Shown here: positions 56,898-64,000 of the stretch, piece after piece
Numbering within the stretch: the first letter of the stretch is position 1
Layout: every line of letters starts with the position of its first letter
Assembly: GCF_030296675.1 (NCBI RefSeq)
Contig: NZ_AP027736.1
Location: 62,001-126,000 of the forward strand
DNA from: Demequina sediminis
GTDB lineage: Bacteria; Actinomycetota; Actinomycetes; Actinomycetales; Demequinaceae
Direction: 5' to 3'
Length of the DNA stretch: 64,000 nt
The notes under the pieces: model-generated
Databases searched by the model: none
Seen by the model: only the letters and a program-made list of their open reading frames with translations
Told to the model about the DNA's origin: nothing
Translations under genes and position numbers: made by a program

Positions 56898-58511
56898 ATG
56901 ACCACCGGTCAGGATGCGTCGCCGGAGACGGTGAAGCCCAAGCCCCCGCGGGAGTCGTACGCCCGCCAGATCCAGGGCATGGGTTGGGGCTTCCTCGTGA
57001 AGCTCCTGCTCATGATGCTCGTCAACGCCCTCGGGCTGTCGGTCATCCTGTCGGCGTGGAACGCCGAGGCCTGGGGAATCCTGACCGCGTCCGTGGTCCT
57101 GCTGATCGCGGCCGACGTCGTGTACTTCTCGAAGCGGATGCTGCCGCTCAAGTACATCTACCCCGGCCTCGTCTTCCTCCTCATCTTCCAGGTGTTCACG
57201 ATGGCCTACACGGCCTACGTCGCGAGCACCAACTACGGCGCGGGCCACAACGTCTCGAAGGAGCAGGCCGTCGAGTCCGCGCTCATTCAGGACGAGCGCC
57301 AGGTGGCCGACTCGCCGATCTACCCGCTCGCCGTGGTTCGCGGCGACGGAGGTCTTGGCTTCGCCGTGGGTGTCGACGGCGAGGTCCAGGTGGGCACCGC
57401 CGAGCAGCCGCTCGAGGTGGTCGACGGCGCCGCCCTCGACGACTCGGGCCGCCCCACCGAGGTTCCCGGCTGGGAGGTTGTGCCTCGCGCCGAGCTCCTC
57501 AGCGACCAGGAGCTCGCTCAGGAGGTCACGTCGCTGCGCGTGCCGGTGTCGGACGATGCCGACGAGGGCTCCCTGCGCACCCGCGAGGGGTCGACCGCGT
57601 CGATCTACCGTTCGTCGCTCGTCTGGGACGAGGGCGCGGGCACGCTGACCAACACCGAGACCGGCGTGGTGTACACCGCCGACGAGTTCGGCACCTTCCG
57701 CGGTGACGACGGCTCGTCGCTGCCGGTGGGCTTCTACGTCAACGTCGGCTTCGACAACTTCGTCAAGGCCGTCACCGACCCCGACTACGCCGGCCCGCTG
57801 CTCAAGGTCACGGCGTGGACGTTCTCCTTCGCCATCCTCACGGTGATCTCGAGCTTCCTGCTCGGCCTCCTGTTCGCGCTGATCTTCAACGACGACCGCA
57901 TCAAGGGCAAGAAGGTCCTGAGGACGCTGTTCATCCTCCCGTACGCCTTCCCGGCCTTCCTCTCCGCGCTGTTGTGGCGAGGCATGCTCAACTCCGAGTT
58001 CGGCATCATCAACGACTGGTTCTTCTTCGGGGCCAACATCAACTGGCTGGGTGACCCGTGGCTCGCCAAGTTCTCGATCCTGTTCGTGAACCTGTGGCTC
58101 AGCTACCCCTACTGGTTCCTGGTCTGCACCGGCGCGCTGCAGTCGATGCCCGGCGAGACCCTCGAGGCCGCCAAGATCGACGGCGCGGGTAGTTGGCGTC
58201 AGTTCCGGTCCATCCAGTTCCCGCTGCTGCTGGTGTCGACCGCGCCCCTCGCGATCGCATCGTTCGCCTTCAACTTCAACAACTTCACCATCATCTACAT
58301 GCTCACCAACGGCGGGCCACGGTTCACCGATACGAGCGTGCCGCTCGGCAGTACCGACATCCTCATCTCCGCGATCTATCAGATCTCCGGTGTCGCGGGC
58401 GGCCGCGCCGACTACGGCCTCGCCGCGGCGCTGTCGATCGTCGTGTTCGTGGTGGTCGGTGCCGTCTCGGCGATCGCCTTCCGTCAGACCAAGAAGCTCG
58501 AGGAGTTCTAA
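56898..58511 (+). CDS. Sugar ABC transporter permease (MalF/GanP-like)
   Basis: A 537-residue inner membrane permease. After a charged N-terminus come three helices (about 30-105), a large extracytoplasmic insert (about 110-295) like the P2 loop of MalF, then the conserved permease core. The EAA loop that contacts the ATPase is EAAKIDGAGSWRQFRSIQFPLL (about 423-444). GGAGAG precedes the ATG. The next permease gene overlaps its stop by one base. No ATPase gene is linked, so a shared MsmX/MsiK-type ATPase encoded elsewhere is expected. Confidence 0.92.
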   Translation: MTTGQDASPETVKPKPPRESYARQIQGMGWGFLVKLLLMMLVNALGLSVILSAWNAEAWGILTASVVLLIAADVVYFSKRMLPLKYIYPGLVFLLIFQVFTMAYTAYVASTNYGAGHNVSKEQAVESALIQDERQVADSPIYPLAVVRGDGGLGFAVGVDGEVQVGTAEQPLEVVDGAALDDSGRPTEVPGWEVVPRAELLSDQELAQEVTSLRVPVSDDADEGSLRTREGSTASIYRSSLVWDEGAGTLTNTETGVVYTADEFGTFRGDDGSSLPVGFYVNVGFDNFVKAVTDPDYAGPLLKVTAWTFSFAILTVISSFLLGLLFALIFNDDRIKGKKVLRTLFILPYAFPAFLSALLWRGMLNSEFGIINDWFFFGANINWLGDPWLAKFSILFVNLWLSYPYWFLVCTGALQSMPGETLEAAKIDGAGSWRQFRSIQFPLLLVSTAPLAIASFAFNFNNFTIIYMLTNGGPRFTDTSVPLGSTDILISAIYQISGVAGGRADYGLAAALSIVVFVVVGAVSAIAFRQTKKLEEF

Positions 58512-59404
58512 TGGCTACGTCAGCAGCTCCCGCCCCCACTCGCCGTCGCCAGCCCACGCGCCGCTCGCGCTGGTGGCTCGAGGTCGGATGGCGCTATCCG
58601 GTCGCCGCGGTCATCATCTTCTACGCCGCGTTCCCGCTGGTCTTCGTGCTGTCCGCCTCGCTTGACGAGCGTGGCAGCCTCGCGGGCACGTCCGCACTCT
58701 TCAGCTCGATCAGCTTCCAGAACTACGCCAACCTCAACGACACGCTGTTCTGGACCTGGGTGGGCAACACCCTGATCATCGGCTCCGCGGCGGCGATCGG
58801 CGCGGTGCTCATGGGCGCCGCGGCTGCGTACGCGTTCTCGCGCTTCCGCTTCAAGGGGCGGCGCTTCTCGCTCACGAGCCTGCTGATCCTGCAGATGTTC
58901 CCGCAGACCGTGGCCTTCGTCGCGGTGTTCCTGCTGCTGCTCGCGCTCGGCAATGTGGTGCCCGCGCTGGGTATCAACTCGAAGCTCGCGCTGATCTGCG
59001 TCTACCTGGGCACCGCACTGGGAGCCAACACGTTCCTCATGTACGGCTTCTTCAACTCGATCCCGCAGGACATGGACGAGGCCGCCAAGATCGACGGCGC
59101 GAGCCACTCGCAGATCTTCTGGAAGCTCATCATGCCGCTCGTGTCGCCCATCCTCGCGGTGGTCGGGCTGCTCGCGTTCATCTCGGCATTCGGCGACTTC
59201 ATCCTCGCGAGAATCGTGTTGGTGTCCTCCGAGAATTGGACGCTCGCGGTAGGCATGTACCAATGGGTGTCGGACCAGTTGTCCGCGCGCTGGGGCATCT
59301 TCTCCGCGGGCACCATCATCGCCGCGGTTCCCGTGCTGATCCTGTTCCTCGCGCTGCAGCGCTACATCGTGGGCGGACTGACGTCGGGATCCGTCAAGGG
59401 CTGA
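58511..59404 (+). CDS. Sugar ABC transporter permease (MalG/GanQ-like)
   Basis: A 297-residue permease with six helices. The EAA loop is EAAKIDGASHSQIFWKLIMPLVSP (about 194-217). The start MATSAAPAPTRRRQPTRRSRWW is a basic cytoplasmic leader. Helix regions such as NTLIIGSAAAIGAVLMGAAAAYAFSRFRFKGRR match the MalG group. The ATG overlaps the preceding stop (TAATG), so the two permeases are coupled and presumably form a heterodimer. A strong terminator follows 15 bases after the stop. Confidence 0.93.
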   Translation: MATSAAPAPTRRRQPTRRSRWWLEVGWRYPVAAVIIFYAAFPLVFVLSASLDERGSLAGTSALFSSISFQNYANLNDTLFWTWVGNTLIIGSAAAIGAVLMGAAAAYAFSRFRFKGRRFSLTSLLILQMFPQTVAFVAVFLLLLALGNVVPALGINSKLALICVYLGTALGANTFLMYGFFNSIPQDMDEAAKIDGASHSQIFWKLIMPLVSPILAVVGLLAFISAFGDFILARIVLVSSENWTLAVGMYQWVSDQLSARWGIFSAGTIIAAVPVLILFLALQRYIVGGLTSGSVKG

Positions 59405-59418
59405 GTCCTCCGCATCGC

Positions 59419-59449
59419 AGGGCCCGGGGCGCGCGCCGCCCCGGGCCCT
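59419..59449 (+). terminator. Strong hairpin terminator of the importer operon
   Basis: Thirteen-base perfect arms AGGGCCCGGGGCG and CGCCCCGGGCCCT with loop CGCGC, 14 bases after the permease stop. No U-tract. Confidence 0.7.
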
Positions 59450-59474
59450 CGCTGTGTGTACACGCGCGCTTTCC

Positions 59475-59575
59475 TGCGGCTCCGCCACACGCCGGGCGGG
59501 GAAGGGGACATCCCTGGTCGGTGTGGTGACGTTGATGCGCGCCATGGGACATCCAGGGTCGAAGGCGTGTGGCGG
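59475..59575. repeat. Inverted-repeat element of the TGCGGCTCCGCCACAC family
   Basis: The left end TGCGGCTCCGCCACACGCC (from 59475) pairs with GGCGTGTGGCGG (59564-59575): twelve perfect pairs about 70 bases apart. Inside, GGGACATCCCTGG and GGGACATCCAGGG form a second, smaller pair of related blocks. The outer motif is the same as in the repeat cluster at 48.3-48.8 kb. No gene is supported here. Confidence 0.75.
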
Positions 59576-59625
59576 ACCGTATCGACTGGGCCGCCGCCAA
59601 GCTGGACTCGCCTCCTCTCAAAAGT

Positions 59626-59710
59626 GGAACCGGTCACAGTACGGTTACAAACCTGGTGCGGGCCTCCACGCGGCCCCGCCGCGCGGGTAATGTTGGGACC
59701 GCTCACAGAG
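59626..59710 (+). promoter_or_regulatory. Regulatory motifs upstream of the GH53 gene
   Basis: GGAACCGGTCACAGTACGG (59626-59644) and GGGACCGCTCACAGAG (59695-59710) share the CCGnTCACAG core with the GH42 upstream region. The first overlaps TACGGT, a possible -10. The rest of the 59576-59920 stretch shows no gene; GGAAGGAAG before 59921 is the ribosome binding site. Confidence 0.5.
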
Positions 59711-59920
59711 TGCGCGAGACGCCACAGTCTCGCGATTCGACGGAGACCTCGGGCGTCAACCCGGCCGGCACCGCTGCCGATCGGACCGCGCTCCTCCGCC
59801 GAGCCCCGTGCGGAGCCGCTCCTGCGGTCCCGCGCACCACCCGGTCGGGAGCAACGACGGCTCCCGGCGCCGCCCGGCCCCCACGGGCGGCAGATCAACG
59901 TCGATCCGAGGGAAGGAAGC

Positions 59921-62900
59921 ATGAGACTCAACCTCAGGACCACGGCCGCCGCGGCGACCGCGGCGCTCTGCAGCATCGTCATGGGTTCCACGGTCGCGAG
60001 CGCGGCCACGGACGAGCCCATCGAGGCCGGTATCACCGTCCCGCAGGTGGAAAACCTGCCCGATGACTTCATGAACGGGGTCGACGCCTCGTCGATCCTG
60101 TCGCTCGAGGAGAGCGGCGTCACGTTCAAGGACTTCGCTGGCAATGAGGCCGACGTCTTCGACGTCATGGCCGATGCCGGCATCAACTACTCGCGCATTC
60201 GCGTGTGGAACGACCCCTTCACCGCCGAGGGCGAGGGCTACGGCGGCGGTAACGTCGACGCCGAGCGCGCCGCGGTGATGGGAAAGCGCGCCACCGACGC
60301 CGGAATGCGCGTGTTCGTGGACTTCCACTATGCGGACTTCTGGGCGCACCCCGGCCAGCAGCCGGTGCCCAAGGCCTGGGTGGGGATGACCGCCGCGGAG
60401 AAGGCCGACGCGCTGTACGACTACACCGCCGAGACCCTTCAGTACATGGTCGACCAGGGTGTCGACGTGGGCATGGTGCAGATCGGCAACGAGACCACCA
60501 ACCTCCAGCTCACGGGTGAGAACTGGCCCGCCTCGGGCGCGCTGTTCAAGGCCGGCGCGGACGCCGTCCGCGACACCCTGGGCGAGGACGCCAAGATCGC
60601 GATCCACTTCACCAACCCCGAGCGCGGCACCTACATGGGCTACGCGGACAAGCTGGCGAAGGGCCCTGACAACGTCCTGGGCACGGGAGACGAGATCGAC
60701 TACGACGTGTTCGCGAGCTCGTACTACGCGTTCTGGCACGGCACGCTCGAGAACCTCACGACCCAGCTGTCGAACGTCGCCACGGCGTACGACAAGGAGG
60801 TCATCGTCGCCGAGACCTCCTGGAACTACACGCTCGAGGACGGTGACGGACACACCAACACCATTCGCTCGACCACCGCAAGCGACAAGTACTCGTCGTC
60901 GGTGCAGGGTCAGGCCCTCGCGGTGCGCGACGTGATCGACGCGACCGTCAACGTGGGCGAGGCCGGAATCGGCGTCTTCTACTGGGAGCCCGCGTGGCTG
61001 CCGGTCGGCCCGCCGGAGGAGCTCGACAACAACAAGCTGCTGTGGGAGGAGTTCGGTTCGGGCTGGGCGTCGTCCTACGCGGGCGAGTACGACCCCGACG
61101 ATGCCGGTGTCTGGTTTGGCGGCTCAGCCTGGGACAACCAGGCGATGTTCGACTTCGAGGGCAACCCGCTCGAGTCGCTGCGCGTGTTCGACTACGCCCG
61201 CACCGGCACGGTTGCTCCGCGTGAGGTCGACGCCATCCAGTCGCCCTCGATCACGGTGGTTGACGGCGAGGCCATCGAGCTTCCCGCCTCCGTCACGGTG
61301 AGCTACACCGACGGCACCTCGGAGGACGAGACCGTCACGTGGGGCGCCAAGGTCGAGTGGATCACGGGGCCTGGCACCTACGAGGTTCCCGGCACCACGT
61401 CCGGCGGCCATGCCACGACGGCCACCGTCACGGTGCTCGCCTCGGCGGGCGAGGGCGCGAACCTCGTCGTCAACGGCGGCTTCGAGGACGGCGCCGCTCC
61501 CTGGACTGGTTCCGGGACGGGCTACACGCTGTCGTCGTCGTCGACGTCCGACGTCTACGAGGGCAGCCGCACCGCCCACTTCTACAGCGGCGCGGACTTC
61601 CAGTTCACGATCCAGCAGGAGATCACCGACGTTCCGGCGGGCACGTACCGCCTGACCGCGGTCGCGCACGGCGAGTCCGGTGACGGCGACACCGCCTACA
61701 TCACGGCGGCCTCCGGCATCGCGTCCGTGAGCGACGACGTCCTGCTCGAGGGCTGGCAGGCGTACCACACCTCCCGCACCGACCTCCTGAGCGTGGTCGA
61801 GGGCGCGACCGTCACGGTGTCCGCGACGTTCGACCTGTCGGGCGGCTCGTGGGGCGCAATCGACGCGTTCGAGTTGGTCGCCGAGACCCCCGTGGTCGAG
61901 GCCGACACGACTGCCCTCGAGGGTCTCCTCGACGACGCCGCCGCGCTCGACCGCGACGCATGGTCCGCCGTGACCCTGCTCGCGGTGGACCGTGCGGTCG
62001 CGCGGGCGGAGTTCATCATGGATGCGTCCGCTCCGAGCCAGGCCTCGGTGGACGCCGCGGCCGACTCTCTCGAGCAGGCGATCGACGCGCTCGCACCGGG
62101 CGACGGCACGATTCCCGACCCCACCGTGGCGCCCGTCGAGCTGACGGTCGTCGAGGGCGACGAGATCACCCTTCCCGGCACGGTCGACGTGGTCGCCTAC
62201 GACGACTCGACCGTCTCGGAGGAGGTCGTGTGGAGCGGCGCTCAGGACTGGATCTCCGGCCCCGGCGTCTACACCGTCACGGGCATCACCGAGGGTGGCT
62301 GGCTCGCCACGGCGACCATCACGGTCACCGCGCGTGGGCTGGTCAACCCCGGCTTCCAGACCGGCGACACCACCGGATGGGACCTCCCCTCCGATCCTCA
62401 TCCCGAGACGTACGGCGTGGTCGCGGACCAGTGGAGCTCGGTGGGCGGCCAGGCGTTCAACGTGTGGGGTCCGACCCCGTACGAGTACGTCCTGAGCCAG
62501 ACCCTCGAGGGCCTCGCGCCCGGCACCTACGCGGTGTCGGCGGGCGGTCACGGCGAGGACACCGCGACCGACGCGGTCGCGCTGACGGGTGAGCTGTTCG
62601 CCACGTCCGGCGACGCGGAGGAGACGGACGCGTTCGCCTTCACCGGCTGGGGCGCATGGGACTACCCGACGGTCTCCGTGACCGTGGGCGACTCGGGCAC
62701 CCTCACCGTGGGCGTCCGCGGCGCCGGCGGCACCGAGGACTACGCGTGGTACGACGAGTTCACGCTCGAGCGGACCGACGCCGTGGCGGCTGACACCGCC
62801 GCGCTCGAGGACGCGCTGGCCGCGGCGAGCGGGGTCGACCGTGACCTCTTCACCGTGCCGTCGCTCGCCGTGCTCGACCTCGCGGTCGAGATCGGCGGGA

Positions 62901-63564
62901 TCGCTTTGAGCGCCGACACCCCCGACCAGGATGCCGTCGACGAGGCCACCGCGATCGTGACAGGGGCGATCGACGCCCTGGTGGCGGTGCCCGACCTCGC
63001 GGACATCACTCCCGACTCGACGGAGTTCTTCACGGAGATCTCGTGGCTCGCTCGCGAGGGCATCACGACGGGCTGGGCCAACGGCGACGGAACGTTCGAC
63101 TTCCGTCCGCTGTCGCCCATCACCCGCGACGCGATGGCGGCGTTCCTCTACCGCTTCGCTGGCGAGCCCGAGGTCGAGCTGCCCGCCGAGTCTCCCTTCG
63201 TGGACGTGACGCCCACGTCGACGGAGTTCTACACGGAGATCGTGTGGATGTACCAGGAGGGACTGTCCACCGGTTGGGAAACCGCCGCGGGTCGCGAGTA
63301 CCGCCCCCTGTCGCACGTCAAGCGCGACGCGATGGCGGCATTCCTCTACCGCTTCGCGGGTAGCCCCGCGTGGGAGGACCCCGCGCAGTCGCCGTTCGTC
63401 GATGTCACCCCCGACAGCACGGAGTTCTTCACGGAGATCACCTGGTTGGCGGACACGGGCATCACGACCGGCTGGGAGACCCCGCTGGCGACGAGTACCG
63501 CGCGCTGGCGCACGTCAAGCGCGACGCGATGGCCGCCTTCCTCTACCGGTTCGCCGGGATGTAG
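59921..63564 (+). CDS. Surface-anchored GH53 endo-beta-1,4-galactanase with SLH-like repeats (one apparent frameshift)
   Basis: A secreted arabinogalactan endo-beta-1,4-galactanase, 1214 residues after correction. Signal peptide 1-28 (cleavage near VASAATDE). The GH53 domain (about 50-430) has acid/base Glu191 in QIGNETTN and nucleophile Glu298 in VIVAETSWNY. Then come a Big_4-type Ig domain (about 440-505), a CBM-like domain (from 515, NLVVNGGFEDG), a helical spacer, a second Ig and CBM-like pair (from 805, LVNPGFQTG), another spacer and three SLH-like repeats (about 1027-1214) of the form DVTPxSTEFFTEIxWL...DAMAAFLYRFAG. Four C at 63480-63483 should be five; the third repeat then ends normally at 63564. 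Confidence 0.92.
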
Positions 63565-63581
63565 GAGGCCTCACGCACGAC

Positions 63582-63616
63582 GGCCGTGGCCCCGGGTTCT
63601 GCCCGGGGCCACGGCC
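63582..63616. terminator. Strong hairpin terminator
   Basis: Fifteen-base perfect arms GGCCGTGGCCCCGGG and its complement around TTCTG, 18 bases after the restored GH53 stop and before the convergent debranching enzyme gene. Confidence 0.75.
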
Positions 63617-63665
63617 TGTGTCGTCTCTGGGGTGCGAGGGGACGATGCCCCCGCGGGGGCGTCGC

Positions 63666-64000
63666 TCAGCCCTGGGGGCGCGTGAGGTACAGCCTGAGCG
63701 ACAGCGCCCCGAGCTGCTGAACCGCTCCGGGTGCGACCTCGACGTCGGGGCGCTCGGCGAGCGAGTCCCACGCGCTGTCCCACGCAAGGTGCCACGGCGC
63801 GCCCTGGTCCTCGGGGATGGTGACCTCGATGTCCCTGTTCGCGCCGTTCACGACCACCAGGGCATCGGCCTCCGTGGGAATCGACAGCGAACGCATGAAC
63901 TGCACCACGCGCGTCTCGGGATCCTCCCACCAGTCCTCGTCCTCGTGCTCGCCGTCGACGCGGAACCAGGCGGAGTCCGCGCGGAACTGCGCGTCGGTGG
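63666..64000 (-). CDS. GlgX-like glycogen debranching enzyme, C-terminal part (truncated by window edge)
   Basis: The C-terminal 111 residues of a GH13 enzyme. The readable part begins TDAQFRADSAWFRVDGEHEDEDWWEDPETRVVQF and continues MRSLSIPTEADALVVVNGANRDIEVTIPED..., ending LSLRLYLTRPQG. The WFRVDGEHEDEDW block corresponds to the WFRPDGxEMxxEDW block of GlgX/isoamylase, and the rest is the C-terminal beta domain. The catalytic barrel lies outside the window, so pullulanase is not excluded. It would remove alpha-1,6 branches, in line with nearby glgE-glgB. Confidence 0.62.
   Translation of the reverse strand, partial: TDAQFRADSAWFRVDGEHEDEDWWEDPETRVVQFMRSLSIPTEADALVVVNGANRDIEVTIPEDQGAPWHLAWDSAWDSLAERPDVEVAPGAVQQLGALSLRLYLTRPQG

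Overview
The window is a GC-rich (roughly 70% by eye) chromosomal segment of an actinobacterium, most likely a member of the Micrococcales. The evidence is the gene order argS-lysA-hom-thrC-thrB ... rho-rpmE-prfA-prmC-tsaC-wecA-atpIBEFHAGDC-nucS, which matches the conserved order known from Mycobacterium tuberculosis and other actinobacteria, plus the actinobacterial mismatch endonuclease NucS, the maltosyltransferase GlgE and many leaderless promoters (TAnnnT placed 6-7 bases before ATG or GTG). Species cannot be assigned from the sequence alone. LAYOUT: 0-4.5 kb holds the end of alanine dehydrogenase, a patatin-like lipase, an SDR protein, tRNA-Arg(CCG), a lipoprotein, an MBL-fold hydrolase and a YjbR/MmcQ protein. 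4.5-12.7 kb is argS-lysA and hom-thrC-thrB, split by a divergent quinone oxidoreductase/HxlR regulator pair with a palindromic operator. 12.7-22.8 kb is an accessory block between thrB and rho: a nuclease-fold gene inside long inverted repeats, a TRIC-type channel, acetyltransferases, a PQQ-propeller lipoprotein, a TetR-controlled heterodimeric ABC exporter and a SHOCT/DUF6325-like pair. 22.8-38.3 kb is the rho-to-nucS housekeeping superoperon, interrupted between rho and rpmE by a second nuclease-fold gene bracketed by large hairpins. 38.4-48.3 kb holds a GH1 beta-glucosidase, two alpha/beta hydrolases, a giant DivIVA/Scy-like coiled-coil protein and a conserved membrane protein/lipoprotein/thioredoxin-TPR trio. 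48.3-48.8 kb is a dense repeat cluster. 48.8-53 kb is glgE-glgB. 53-63.6 kb is a galactan-use locus: GH42 beta-galactosidase, a sugar ABC importer without its ATPase, and a surface-anchored GH53 endo-galactanase. The window ends in the C-terminus of a GlgX-like debranching enzyme. HOW THE GENES WORK TOGETHER: the galactan locus reads as a pathway, with GH53 on the cell surface cutting galactan, the importer taking up the oligosaccharides and cytoplasmic GH42 releasing galactose. A shared motif (CCGnTCACAG) lies upstream of both hydrolase genes. GlgE, GlgB and GlgX belong to alpha-glucan metabolism. CAUTION: eleven genes carry thirteen single-base deletions, almost all in runs of five G or C where six are needed. 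They hit essential genes such as atpD and prmC, so I read them as sequencing or assembly errors, not biology. Most unusual signals: (1) two solitary AbiEi-like/DUF559-like nuclease genes, each enclosed by inverted repeats and each sitting in an otherwise conserved gene block; (2) a dispersed hairpin family built on GAGGTGCTCAGTGCCCG; (3) a second repeat family built on TGCGGCTCCGCCACAC; (4) a strongly over-represented motif, GGACGATGC.
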